DNA of 64,000 nt from Streptomyces sp. NBC_01351 (GTDB taxonomy: Bacteria; Actinomycetota; Actinomycetes; Streptomycetales; Streptomycetaceae), in contig NZ_CP108356.1 in NCBI RefSeq assembly GCF_036237315.1, positions 310,001 to 374,000 of the forward strand. The letters run 5' to 3'. The translations under genes and the position numbers were made by a program. Below the pieces are notes generated by a model. The model was not told the DNA's origin. It saw nothing but the letters and a program-made list of their open reading frames with translations, and did no database searches. Below are positions 40,426 to 48,877 of this stretch, one piece after another. Each line of letters opens with the position of its first letter. Positions within the stretch are counted from its first letter, which is position 1.

Positions 40426-40998
40426 ATGGAAGATCTGAGAGAGCGTCAGACCGCGGAGGTTCACGACCTGGGGGCCTACCAGGTACGACACGCGGGACCG
40501 GAGGACGTGCGGGGCGCCCGCAGCGTCATGCTGGACACCTTCTACCGGGAGTTCGACTACGGGTACGTGCCCGAGTGGCACGCCGACGTGGTCGACATCC
40601 GCGGCACCTACCTCGACGACCCGCGTCACGCCCTCGTCGTGGCCGTGCGGGACGGCGAGGTGGTGGGCACCTGCGCCGTGCACTCCCGGGGGCCCGCCCA
40701 CCCACCGCACCCGCGGTGGCTGACCGAGCGCTACCCGTCGGGCCGCACCGCCCAGCTCCTGCGGGTGTACGTGCGCCCCGAGCACCGGCGGCACGGACTG
40801 GCCCGCGCCATGGTGCGGGCGGCCTGCGCCTTCGCTGCCGGGGTTCCGGGCTACGAGCGCGTCTACCTGCACACCAATGTCGACATCCCCGGTGCGGAGG
40901 GGTTCTGGCGCAGCCTGGCCACCGAGGTCTGCGACGCCCGCACGACGGGCGAGCACGGCGGGTACGGGACGGTCCATTTCGAGATCCCGCTCCCGTAG
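40426..40998 (+). CDS. GNAT-family N-acetyltransferase, divergent from the metal-chelator operon
   Basis: 190 residues. GNAT core: YQVRHAGPEDVRGARSVML (first strand/helix), ALVVAVRDGEVVGTCAVHS, then the acetyl-CoA loop RVYVRPEHRRHGLARAMVRAA and YLHTNVDIPGAEGFW. It would acetylate an amine. TACGGT at 40414-40419 lies 6 nt before the ATG, so the mRNA is probably leaderless. Its promoter overlaps the Zur-like site, suggesting co-regulation. It may belong to biosynthesis or to self-protection; either is inference. Confidence 0.82.
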   Translation: MEDLRERQTAEVHDLGAYQVRHAGPEDVRGARSVMLDTFYREFDYGYVPEWHADVVDIRGTYLDDPRHALVVAVRDGEVVGTCAVHSRGPAHPPHPRWLTERYPSGRTAQLLRVYVRPEHRRHGLARAMVRAACAFAAGVPGYERVYLHTNVDIPGAEGFWRSLATEVCDARTTGEHGGYGTVHFEIPLP

Positions 40999-41134
40999 GG
41001 CCGGGCCCCGGCCCGGGCCACAGCCGCCGACGGGCCGCGCGGACAGACCCCCGACGGGCCGCCGACGGGCCGCCGACGCGGAACGTACCTATGCTCGGAA
41101 GAGAGGTTGACCCGACTCCTGGAGGGCCGCTGTC

Positions 41135-41965
41135 ATGACCGAGTCGAACGACGCGGCCCAGGCGGACCGCGCCCTGAAGGCCAAACACCGTGCGATGTGG
41201 GCCCTGGGCGACTACCCGTCCGTGGCCTCCCACCTCATCCCGGACCTGGGCACCGTACTCGTCCGCGAGTGCGGAGTGAGCCGCGGCGACCGGGTGCTCG
41301 ACGTCGCCGCGGGCGCCGGCAACGCGGCCATTCCGGCCGCGCTCGCCGGGGCCGATGTCGTGGCGTCCGACCTCACACCCGACCTGATGGAGGTCGGCCG
41401 GCACCTGGCCGCCGTACGCGGGGCCCAGCTGGAGTGGCAGGAGGCGGACGCCGAGGCGCTGCCCTTCGCGGACGGCGAGTTCGACACCGTGATGTCCTGC
41501 CTCGGTGTGATGTTCGCACCGCACCACCAGGCCGCCGCGAACGAACTGCTGCGCGTCTGCCGCGCCGGCGGCACCATCGGGCTGCTCAACTGGACCCCGC
41601 AGGGGTTCATCGGCCGGATGTTCGCCACGATGAAGCCCTACGCTCCCCCGCCACCGCCCGGGGCGCAGCCGCCCCCGCTGTGGGGGGACCCGGAGCACGT
41701 CCACGAGCTGCTGGGCGACGGGGTGGCCGATCTGGTCGCCCGCCGCGAGACGGTCCGCGTGGACCGCTTCAAGCAGCCCTCGGAGTTCCGGGAGTTCTTC
41801 AAGGCCCTGTACGGGCCGACCATCGCCGTCTACAGCTCCCTCGCCGACGCACCCGAGCGGGCCGCCGCGCTGGACGCTGAACTCGACTCCCTCGTGACCG
41901 AGTTCACGTCGGACGGCGTCATGGAGTGGGAGTACCTGCTGCTGACGGCTCACCGCCGGGGCTGA
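41135..41965 (+). CDS. Class I SAM-dependent methyltransferase (UbiE/Methyltransf_11 type)
   Basis: 276 residues. Motif I VLDVAAGAGNAAIPAALAGADV, motif II SDLTPDLME, post II FDTVMSCLGVMF, motif III RVCRAGGTIGLLNW. The acidic VxxxDAEALPF stretch before post II is typical of UbiE-like enzymes. A Pro-rich insert (PYAPPPPPGAQPPPLW) lies near 170-185. GGAGGG before the ATG and TATGCT further up indicate a conventional leader. Acceptor unknown. Confidence 0.8.
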   Translation: MTESNDAAQADRALKAKHRAMWALGDYPSVASHLIPDLGTVLVRECGVSRGDRVLDVAAGAGNAAIPAALAGADVVASDLTPDLMEVGRHLAAVRGAQLEWQEADAEALPFADGEFDTVMSCLGVMFAPHHQAAANELLRVCRAGGTIGLLNWTPQGFIGRMFATMKPYAPPPPPGAQPPPLWGDPEHVHELLGDGVADLVARRETVRVDRFKQPSEFREFFKALYGPTIAVYSSLADAPERAAALDAELDSLVTEFTSDGVMEWEYLLLTAHRRG

Positions 41966-42035
41966 TCTGCCCCGGCCGAGACCGTCGAGTCCAGGTGAGC
42001 TGACGCCCGCCTGAACACCCGCTCCACCGCCCGAA

Positions 42036-42076
42036 GTCCGGCCCGGCCCCCGTCTGCCGCGGGGACCGGGCCGGAC
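42036..42076. terminator. Bidirectional terminator hairpin
   Basis: 11-bp perfect outer arms (42036-42046 and 42066-42076), continued inward by CCCC/GGGG with one bulged A, between convergent genes. One of the strongest hairpins in the window. Confidence 0.7.
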
Positions 42077-42080
42077 CCGT

Positions 42081-42542
42081 TCAGCCCGTGGTCCTCCTGA
42101 CGGCTCCGACCGCCGCCACGGACCAGGCCGCCACCCACACGGCGCCTACGGCCAGCGCCGCGAGGGCCGTTCCCATGGCCGGCGGGGTCGCGCCCAAGGC
42201 GGGTGCGAGGCCCGCCGCCCGTGCACCGAAGCCGATGACTCCGGCTCCGATCATCAGGATGCCGAACCACGAGACGACGACCACGCCCAGCCGGAGCCGG
42301 CGGGCGGCCGGCGGACGGACGAGCAGCAGCGCGACAACAGCCATCACCAGACCCAGACCGGCGTTGCCCAACTGGGCGGCCGTGACATCGGCGATCGACG
42401 CGTAGGCCTCGGGCGGAGCGGGGAAGCCCGGCATGCCCAGCTCGCCGTTCCGGGCGAGGTCGACCTTGCTGACGGTGTAGGCGAGCGCTCCGGCGCAGGC
42501 GGTGAGCGCGGCGATCCGTTGGGTCCCGGGTGATCGGTTCAT
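42081..42542 (-). CDS. Four-helix membrane protein (DUF3995-like)
   Basis: 153 residues with four predicted membrane helices (about 8-24, 60-78, 85-108, 122-147). The sequence (AALTACAGALAYTVSKVDLARNGELG) resembles the small DUF3995 or related integral membrane proteins. Function unknown. Leftward and monocistronic, ending at a strong hairpin. Confidence 0.7.
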   Translation of the reverse strand: MNRSPGTQRIAALTACAGALAYTVSKVDLARNGELGMPGFPAPPEAYASIADVTAAQLGNAGLGLVMAVVALLLVRPPAARRLRLGVVVVSWFGILMIGAGVIGFGARAAGLAPALGATPPAMGTALAALAVGAVWVAAWSVAAVGAVRRTTG

Positions 42543-42636
42543 GACTCCATGCTGCTGCGGAGGTCGCCGCGGGACGTCCTCCGCACGTACGGTCCGCCTC
42601 CCCCGCCCGGGGGAGGACGGGTCGTCGCCCTCGGGG

Positions 42637-43179
42637 TCAGGACGCGAACCGGAGGACCTTGACGATCCGGCAGGTGATCGTCTCCGAGATCTCGTCCAGT
42701 CCCTGGGCGGTGACCTCGGCGCTCTGGCCCGACGCCAACCTCAGGGCCGACGCGTAACCCTCGCCGAGCCGCTTGCCGGCCGCGTTCACGAACTCGACCT
42801 CGACGCTGTAGTCGCTGCTCTTGCTGGAGCGGTTGTCGATCAGCAGCTTGGCACTGGCCCACTTCGTCACGGAGCTGACCTCGCACCCCGTGATCTTCAC
42901 ATCGCCCTCCGGCCCGCTCTCCTGGGTCGCCACCCCCGCGGACCGTGACGGGGTGATCCGATCCGGCTCGTTCGCCACGTCGCCACCGATCAGCAGGCCT
43001 GCCACGAGGAGCAGAACCACCAGGGCCAGCGCTCCCAGGCACGAGCAGCCGATGATCTTTCCCGTATTTCGCTTCGGCGGCGCGGGCGGCTGCGGCGGCG
43101 ACCCCCAGGACCCCTGGGGCTGCTGCGGCTGCTGCGGCTGTCCGGGTCCCCATCCGGGCGGAGGCTCCTGGTGCGACAT
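42637..43179 (-). CDS. Membrane-anchored FxLYD-like protein
   Basis: 180 residues. A cytoplasmic Pro/Gln/Gly-rich head (PGQPQQPQQPQGSWGSPPQ) is followed by one helix (about 42-66; IIGCSCLGALALVVLLLVAGLLIGG in pieces). The outside domain is about 110 residues, with SVTKWASAKLLIDNRSSKSSDYSVEVEFV resembling FxLYD/DUF4352-type beta domains. Two Cys there (TGCEV and ITCRI) could pair. Function unknown; such proteins are common in Streptomyces envelopes. Confidence 0.72.
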   Translation of the reverse strand: MSHQEPPPGWGPGQPQQPQQPQGSWGSPPQPPAPPKRNTGKIIGCSCLGALALVVLLLVAGLLIGGDVANEPDRITPSRSAGVATQESGPEGDVKITGCEVSSVTKWASAKLLIDNRSSKSSDYSVEVEFVNAAGKRLGEGYASALRLASGQSAEVTAQGLDEISETITCRIVKVLRFAS

Positions 43180-43221
43180 GGATCCAGGGTCCGCCCGGTC
43201 GGGCGGCGCCGCATCCGGTCG

Positions 43222-43830
43222 CTACGGAGTCTCCTCGCCCGGGTCGTATCCGGTGACGACGCGGGCGTAGGCGTGCAGCGCGGCGAGGACCTCGGAGCGG
43301 GTGCGGCGGCCCGCGAGGATCTCCATCTGGTAGCCGTCCTCCATGGCGACGAGGCTCGCCGCGAGCAGCCGCGGCGAGTCGGTCAGCCGGAAGTGCCCCT
43401 GCGACTCCCCCAGGACCAGGATCCCGTAGTAGACCGCGACCTGGCGTTCGGTCAGCGCACTGTCCAGGGCAGCCGCCTTGGGGTCGCGCAGGCTGCGCGG
43501 CCAGTACTCGAAGAGCAGCCGGGGCAACAGGTCGTCGGGGCCCGTGGCCACGCCGGAGGAGATGCAGCCGGCCAGGCGCCGACGGGCGTCCGGCAGCCCT
43601 TCGGCGGCCTGCTCGCGCTCGCGGCAGAAGCGTTCCATGGCCTGCTGGAAGGTCTCGTACATCAGCTCGTCGAGGTCGCCGTAGTAGTACAGGACGGCGG
43701 CCGGCGTGACTCCGGCCTCGGCCGCCACGTCCTTGAGGCGCAGCCCCTCCAGCCCGCGGCTGAGCAGTGCGCGCTGCGCCGCCTCGCCGAGCTCGGCGCG
43801 CCGCGCCTCCTGGTCCTTGCGTCGCCCCAC
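43222..43830 (-). CDS. TetR-family regulator of the APC permease/nitrilase unit
   Basis: 202 residues from GTG 43830 (upstream CGGGG-like site); an open frame extends to 43914. The helix-turn-helix is GLEGLRLKDVAAEAGVTPAAVLYYYGDLDELMYETF. The C-terminal ligand domain is of the BetI/TetR_C type (SPRLLAASLVAMEDGYQMEILAG). It is divergent from the amino-acid permease gene, and an inverted repeat sits on that gene's -10 box. It likely represses the permease and amidohydrolase until an amine or amide substrate appears. Confidence 0.84.
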   Translation of the reverse strand: MGRRKDQEARRAELGEAAQRALLSRGLEGLRLKDVAAEAGVTPAAVLYYYGDLDELMYETFQQAMERFCREREQAAEGLPDARRRLAGCISSGVATGPDDLLPRLLFEYWPRSLRDPKAAALDSALTERQVAVYYGILVLGESQGHFRLTDSPRLLAASLVAMEDGYQMEILAGRRTRSEVLAALHAYARVVTGYDPGEETP

Positions 43831-43895
43831 GGCCCCGTCTCCCGCCTGCCACCACTTCGTCTCTGAACCTGAGCGTAACGATACCCGACCAGCTA

Positions 43896-43934
43896 TTGAC
43901 GGACCGCGCGCCATTTCCTTAAATCAGCGTTTAA
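43896..43934 (+). promoter_or_regulatory. Promoter and TetR operator of the permease gene
   Basis: TTGACG (43896-43901) and TTAAAT (43919-43924) with a 17-nt spacer make a good vegetative promoter. The inverted repeat TTAAA-6 nt-TTTAA (43919-43934) covers the -10 region and start site, the usual place for a repressor. The mRNA would have a leader of about 30 nt with CGGAGG before ATG 43962. Confidence 0.6.
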
Positions 43935-43961
43935 CAAATCCAGCGCACCCCGGAGGCCCTC

Positions 43962-45455
43962 ATGACGACCACCGCGAGACACCAGGACCCAGCGGCGGCA
44001 CCACCCGGCAAAGGCCTGCGGCCCGGGACGGTGGGCCTGCTCGGGTCGGTCGCCCTCGGCCTGTCCTCCGTCGCCCCGGCCTACTCGATCGCCGTCACCC
44101 TCGGCTTCGTCACCGTGGTCGCCCAGACCGCCGCACCGGCCGCCCTGCTGCTCGGATTCCTCCCGGTGCTGCTCACCGCCTACGCCTTCCGCGAGCTGAA
44201 CCGGGAGATGCCCGACTGCGGCACCACCTTCGTCTGGACCACCCGCGCCTTCGGCCCCTTCGCGGGCTGGCTCTCCGGCGGCTGGGTCGTCCAGTGCGCC
44301 ACCCTCATCGCGATGACCGCCCTAGCCAGGGTCGGCGCCGGATACCTGCTCGGGCTGCTCGGCCTCGACGCGCTCGCCGACAACGCCCTGGCGGTCACCG
44401 CAACGGCCGTCCTGCTGATCGCGCTCGTCACTCTGGTCGCCCGCCGCGGACTGCAGCTCGCGGCCTCCGTCCAGTACGCGCTGCTCGGCCTCCAGCTGCT
44501 GGCGCTGCTCGCCTTCGGCGTCGCCGCGCTCTCCCGGGACGGCGCCGCCACCCCCTCGCTCTCCTGGTTCGATCCGTTCGCCTTCGACGGCTTCGGGCCG
44601 TTCGCCGAGGCGGTGCTGCTCTGCCTGTTCATCTACTGGGGCTGGGACGCCCTGATCACGGTCAACGAAGAGACCACCGACAGCACCCGCACCCCCGGCC
44701 GGGCCGCCGTACTGTCCACCGTGATCCTGCTCGCCACCTACCTGTTCACCGCCGTGGCCGCGATCTCCTACGCCGGCGCCGGCGCCACGGGCAGCGGTCT
44801 CGGCAACCCCGACAACGCCCCCGACGTCCTCGCGGCCCTGGCCCCCTCCGTCCTCGGCGAGGCACTCGCCAAGGTCGTCGAGCTGGCGGTCTGCGTCTCC
44901 GCCGTCTCCGCGCTGCTCACCTGCGTCGTCGGCAGCGCCCGCGGCACCCTCTCGATGGCCACGCACCAGGCCCTGCCCCGGCGGTTCACCCGGATCCACC
45001 CGCGCCACGGCACCCCGAGCTTCGGCACCGTCTTCTTCGGATCGGCCGCGGCCCTCCTGCTCACCCTGCTGACCCTGGTCTCCGCGGACTTCCTCGGGGA
45101 CGCGATCCTCTCCGTCGGCCTGCTCATCGCCCTGTACTACGGCGTCACCGGCCTGGCCTGCGCCTGGCACTTCCGCCACGGCCTGCGCGGCTCCGTCCGG
45201 GACCTGGTGCTCAAGGGCGTCATGCCCCTCGCGGGAGGCCTGATGATGCTCGCCGCCTTCGCCCGGACCGCCTACGACATGGTCGACCCCGCCTACGGCT
45301 CCACCTCCTTCGGGGGCATCGGCGGGGTCTTCCTGCTCGGTGCCGGATCCATCGCGCTCGGCGCGGTCGTCACGCTCGTCGTCGCCACCCGGTTCCCCCG
45401 CTTCTTCCGCGAAGGCCGCAGCGCCGTCGCCGCACTCACCGTCAAGGACAACTGA
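43962..45455 (+). CDS. APC-superfamily amino acid/amine permease
   Basis: 497 residues with twelve or more membrane helices. The N-terminal signature LGSVALGLSSVAPAYSIAVTLGFV (helix 1 with the GSV/G break) and the AYAFRELNREMPDCGTTFVWTTRAFGPFAGW loop are typical of the amino acid-polyamine-organocation superfamily. It is followed after 5 nt by the nitrilase-family gene, so the pair likely imports and then hydrolyses a nitrogen compound. Substrate not identifiable. Confidence 0.88.
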   Translation: MTTTARHQDPAAAPPGKGLRPGTVGLLGSVALGLSSVAPAYSIAVTLGFVTVVAQTAAPAALLLGFLPVLLTAYAFRELNREMPDCGTTFVWTTRAFGPFAGWLSGGWVVQCATLIAMTALARVGAGYLLGLLGLDALADNALAVTATAVLLIALVTLVARRGLQLAASVQYALLGLQLLALLAFGVAALSRDGAATPSLSWFDPFAFDGFGPFAEAVLLCLFIYWGWDALITVNEETTDSTRTPGRAAVLSTVILLATYLFTAVAAISYAGAGATGSGLGNPDNAPDVLAALAPSVLGEALAKVVELAVCVSAVSALLTCVVGSARGTLSMATHQALPRRFTRIHPRHGTPSFGTVFFGSAAALLLTLLTLVSADFLGDAILSVGLLIALYYGVTGLACAWHFRHGLRGSVRDLVLKGVMPLAGGLMMLAAFARTAYDMVDPAYGSTSFGGIGGVFLLGAGSIALGAVVTLVVATRFPRFFREGRSAVAALTVKDN

Positions 45456-45460
45456 TCCCC

Positions 45461-46318
45461 ATGCGCACCCTCGCCATCGCCGCCCTGCAGACCACTCCCG
45501 TCCCCTACGACCTCGAAGCCACCTGGGAGCGCTACGCCGACCGCGTCCGCGCGGTCCGCGCCACCTTCGCGCACGTCCGGCTCGTCGTGGTCCCGGAACT
45601 GCTGCTCGCCGCCGAAGCCCCGCTGCTCCAGGCCCGGTCCGACTGGATGCACGAGGCCGCCGTCACCGTCCCCGGCCCGCTCACCGACCGGATCTGCGCC
45701 CTGGCCCGCGAGACGGAGCTGTGGCTCGTCCCCGGCACCCTCTACGAGCGGGCGGCCGACGGCCGGATCCACAACACCGCGATCGCCGTCTCCCCGGAGG
45801 GCGAGATCGCCGCCGTCTACCGCAAGGTCTTCCCCTGGCAGCCGTACGAGACCACCGCGCCCGGGGGCGAGTTCGTGGTCTTCGACCTGCCCGGCATCGG
45901 CCGCGCGGGGCTGGCCATCTGCTATGACGGCTCCTTCCCGGAGACCGCCCGCCAACTCGCCTGGCTCGGCGCCGAGATCATCATCCAGCCGACCCTCACC
46001 ACGACGCGGGACCGCGAGATGGAGCTGGTCTGCGCCCGCGCCAACGCCTGGACGAACCAGGTCTACGTGGTCAACGTCAACGGAGCCGACCCGGCGGCGG
46101 TCGGCGCCAGCGCCATCGTGGACCCGGAGGGGATCGTCCGCCAGCAGGCGGGCGGCGGAGAGGAGGTGCTCGTCGACGTCCTCGACCTCGACGCCGTCAC
46201 CCGGGTGCGCACCCACGGCAGCGCGGGCCTCAACCGCCCTTGGGAGCAGCTCGCCCGCTACGGCTCCACCATCCACCTCCCCGCCTACGGAGCGACCTTC
46301 CAGCCCGTGCCGCGGTGA
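45461..46318 (+). CDS. Nitrilase-superfamily carbon-nitrogen hydrolase
   Basis: 285 residues, full length for the family. The catalytic triad is visible: Glu46 (VVVPELLL), Lys122 (YRKVFPW) and nucleophile Cys154 (LAICYDGSFPETARQLA). GGGEFVVFDLPGIGRAGLAIC is the typical lead-in. It hydrolyses a nitrile or, more likely here, an amide (omega-amidase, N-carbamoyl amidohydrolase or formamidase types). ATG 45461 is 5 nt after the permease stop, so the two are coupled. Cytoplasmic. Confidence 0.87.
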   Translation: MRTLAIAALQTTPVPYDLEATWERYADRVRAVRATFAHVRLVVVPELLLAAEAPLLQARSDWMHEAAVTVPGPLTDRICALARETELWLVPGTLYERAADGRIHNTAIAVSPEGEIAAVYRKVFPWQPYETTAPGGEFVVFDLPGIGRAGLAICYDGSFPETARQLAWLGAEIIIQPTLTTTRDREMELVCARANAWTNQVYVVNVNGADPAAVGASAIVDPEGIVRQQAGGGEEVLVDVLDLDAVTRVRTHGSAGLNRPWEQLARYGSTIHLPAYGATFQPVPR

Positions 46319-46330
46319 CGGCCGGGCCCG

Positions 46331-48238
46331 CTACGGGCCCTCGTCCACGGTGAGCGGCCCGAAGCGGATCCGGGTCAGCGATCCGTCGTCCGCCCAGCGC
46401 ACCTCGACGGCTTCGGCCCCGACCGCCTCCACCCCGGCGACCGCTTCGGCCAGGGGCGACGCCGGCGGTGTCCGCGCATCGTCCGTGAGCCTGGCGAGGC
46501 AGGCGTAGAGGGCGGTTCCCTCCGCGTCGGCCGAGAGCCTCGGCATCCGGGCCGACGCGGTGTAGGCGGTCCCGGCGGGCGCCCGCACCGCGTCCGCCCC
46601 GGACCAGCCGTGCAGCGGGTGCAGCTCGGAGCGCAGGGTTTCGGCGGGGCCCGTGGCCCAGCCCGTCTGGTGGACGCGGGCGCCCGGCGGTGCGCCGAGC
46701 ACCCGGTGGACGCGCAGCTCGTACGGTCCCCTGGCCACGATGACGCTCTCCACGCGCAGTCCGGGCACGGTGGCCGGGCCGCTGCCGAAGACCGGCAGGT
46801 GCCAGGAGCCGGCCCAGCCCCAGCCGTCGCCCTGCCCGGCCCCGAGCGGGTGGATGCGGCGGCGGGCGCTGCGCGCGCCGGCCACTTCCACGCCGAGGTG
46901 GTTGTCGGGGGCGTTGGAGTACGCGGTCGGCCCGGTCCGGGTGGAGTAGGCCTGGCGGGCGTACAGCGGGTCCTCCTCGGCCGCCGATTCGCCCTGGGCC
47001 GGGCCGACGTGATCGCTGCCGTGATTGTGCAGGCGTACGATCCCGTCCGCGCGGGTGCTCTGCAGCAGGAGGCCGGGGGCGGCCAGGGCCAGTACGCGGT
47101 CGGGGCCCTCGCTCGGCGCGGGCGCCTCGGGCGCGGTCCACAGCGGGTGGCCGGCCGGCGCGAGCAGGCAGACGAAGGCCTTGGACGCCCAGTACGGCGA
47201 TGCGGGTCCGGAGTAGGGCTGGAGCGTCGCCTCGTGCGGGCCGTGCCAGCCGAGGGTGAGCAGCCCGTCGGCGTCGACCGCGCCGCGGTCGAGGAAGTAG
47301 CGCAGGGATCCGCTCAGCAGCCTGCGCGAGGTGCCCGGGGTGAGCGGCGTGTGGCCGGTGACCGCGCCGAGGCCCACGGCGGAGGCGGAGGCGAAGCGGT
47401 AGGTGAGGGAGCGCCCGAAGTGGACGGGCGCGCCGTCGGCCCCGAAGAGCAGGGAGAGGCCGTCCAGGTGTTCGCGCAGCCGGTCGCCGTGCGGGCCGGC
47501 GGTCTCCGCTCCGCCCGCTCCGCCCGCGAGGTGGGCGTCGAGGACGGGATACAGGTGCAGGGCCCAGCCGTTGTAGTGGTCAAAGGCCCGTCCGTCGCCG
47601 TCCGCGTACCAGCCCTGGCCCCGGTACCAGCCCTCCAGCAGGTCGAGTCCGCGTCGGCGCGCCCCGGCGGTCTCCGCGTCCCCTCGCCCCACCGATTCCA
47701 GGAATCCGGCCACGGTGAGGGGGAAGAGGTACCAGTTGTTGGGAGAGGGCAGGTGCCTGAGGGCTCCGCGCAGCCACCGCTCGGCCCGGTCCTGTACGCC
47801 GCTGTCGAGGCGGTCCCACAGCCAGGTGCCGGTCAGCCGCAGCCCGAGAGCGACGGACGCGGCTTCGACCATCGGCTGGCCCTGGACGTGGCAGTCGAGC
47901 ACGGCGGGCCAGGACTCGGCGTCGTCGCGGCCGGGTGTGCGGGTGCCGGCCGCCAGCCCCTCCGCGTACCGGTCGAGCCAGCCGTACGGGTCCTTGCCGT
48001 CGGCGCCCGCGACCCGGAAGGCGGCGGCGAGGAAGGTACGGGCGTACCCTTCGAGCCCGTCGGAGCGGACCCCGGAGGCGGAAGGCCGTCCCGGCAGGTC
48101 GAGCAGGGCCCCGCTCGGTGTGGCCCAGCGCCAGGCCGCGCGCAGCAGCCCGTCGGCGGCGGCCTCCCAGTGGTCGCGCGCGTAGCCGGTGTACGGGCTC
48201 AACTCGCGGTCGTCGGCGGGAAGTCCGGGGATCGTCAT
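46331..48238 (-). CDS. DUF2264-domain protein (putative glycoside-acting)
   Basis: 635 residues, no signal peptide. The first ~330 residues form the alpha/alpha-type DUF2264 domain: SPYTGYARDHWEAAADGLLRAAWR, SDGLEGYARTFLAAAFR, NNWYLFPLTVAGFLESVG, FDHYNGWALHLYPV. The C-terminal half is beta-rich. The family is thought to act on oligosaccharides (heparinase-like fold) but has no assigned reaction that I know. ATG 48238 chosen; upstream frame is open to 48274. Converges with the nitrilase gene 12 nt away. Confidence 0.78.
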   Translation of the reverse strand: MTIPGLPADDRELSPYTGYARDHWEAAADGLLRAAWRWATPSGALLDLPGRPSASGVRSDGLEGYARTFLAAAFRVAGADGKDPYGWLDRYAEGLAAGTRTPGRDDAESWPAVLDCHVQGQPMVEAASVALGLRLTGTWLWDRLDSGVQDRAERWLRGALRHLPSPNNWYLFPLTVAGFLESVGRGDAETAGARRRGLDLLEGWYRGQGWYADGDGRAFDHYNGWALHLYPVLDAHLAGGAGGAETAGPHGDRLREHLDGLSLLFGADGAPVHFGRSLTYRFASASAVGLGAVTGHTPLTPGTSRRLLSGSLRYFLDRGAVDADGLLTLGWHGPHEATLQPYSGPASPYWASKAFVCLLAPAGHPLWTAPEAPAPSEGPDRVLALAAPGLLLQSTRADGIVRLHNHGSDHVGPAQGESAAEEDPLYARQAYSTRTGPTAYSNAPDNHLGVEVAGARSARRRIHPLGAGQGDGWGWAGSWHLPVFGSGPATVPGLRVESVIVARGPYELRVHRVLGAPPGARVHQTGWATGPAETLRSELHPLHGWSGADAVRAPAGTAYTASARMPRLSADAEGTALYACLARLTDDARTPPASPLAEAVAGVEAVGAEAVEVRWADDGSLTRIRFGPLTVDEGP

Positions 48239-48325
48239 ACGAGGATCCTGATCGCGCGGACCGCCACGGGTCAACGCGTCGCGCTGCCCGGCCGCACCGG
48301 CCTGCGCGTCTCCGAGCCTCGGCGC

Positions 48326-48625
48326 CTAGGTCTGCTTCGGCGTCGGCCGCCCGCGGCCCGTCCCGCTCTCCGGGGCGATCATGGCGCGCATTCCGAGGTC
48401 CAGTTCCGCACCGTCGACGAGCAGCGCCTCGACGGAGCGCGTGCGCGGGTCGATGTCGGCCTCCATGCCCTGCCCCCGGTAGTGCGGGTAGCCGGAGGAG
48501 CCGGTCTCGCCGGTCGCCTCGACCACGGCCGAGCGCAGGGCCCTGTCGGCCGCGGAGCCGCCGCGCAGGTTCTCGATGTGCTCGGGTACCAGCAGGATCT
48601 CGAAGCTCTGCGGCTCAGGGGTCAT
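48326..48625 (-). CDS. Conserved small protein of unknown function
   Basis: 99 residues, soluble and acidic-basic mixed: SFEILLVPEHIENLRGGSAADRALRSAVVEATGETG, then HYRGQGMEADIDPRTRSVEALLVDG. No domain recognised. A TAGCTT box lies about 8 nt before the ATG (leaderless). Codon bias looks native. Confidence 0.6.
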   Translation of the reverse strand: MTPEPQSFEILLVPEHIENLRGGSAADRALRSAVVEATGETGSSGYPHYRGQGMEADIDPRTRSVEALLVDGAELDLGMRAMIAPESGTGRGRPTPKQT

Positions 48626-48704
48626 GTCTCGAAGCTACCCGATCTTTCGTACGCGCCGCGGGAGCCCCACCGGGGTCTGGCCGCGGGGCAGCCGTCGCGG
48701 CAAA

Positions 48705-48737
48705 GAGCCTCCGGCCCCGTCTTCGGGCGGGAGGCTC
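48705..48737 (-). terminator. Terminator of the rodlin gene
   Basis: 8-bp arms (gagcctcc/ggaggctc) extended by an inner GCCC/GGGC after one mismatch. On the minus strand it is followed by TTTGCC. The interval 48738-48877 up to the rodlin stop holds nothing recognisable. Confidence 0.55.
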
Positions 48738-48877
48738 CGTGTCGTGCCTAGGTGTGGATCGGCGCCCACCGCGACGGCCTCGCGGCCGACGCGCGCCTGC
48801 TGATGTGGTGGAACGGGCCGGGGCCCCGTGGGCACTCGCGCAGGCGTCGGAGGCCCCGGCTCGCGGAGGGAACCGGG

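Noticed and set aside
48635..48835. Small frame downstream of the rodlin gene
   Set aside because: Overlaps the rodlin terminator hairpin, has no SD and reads as an Arg/Pro-rich shadow.
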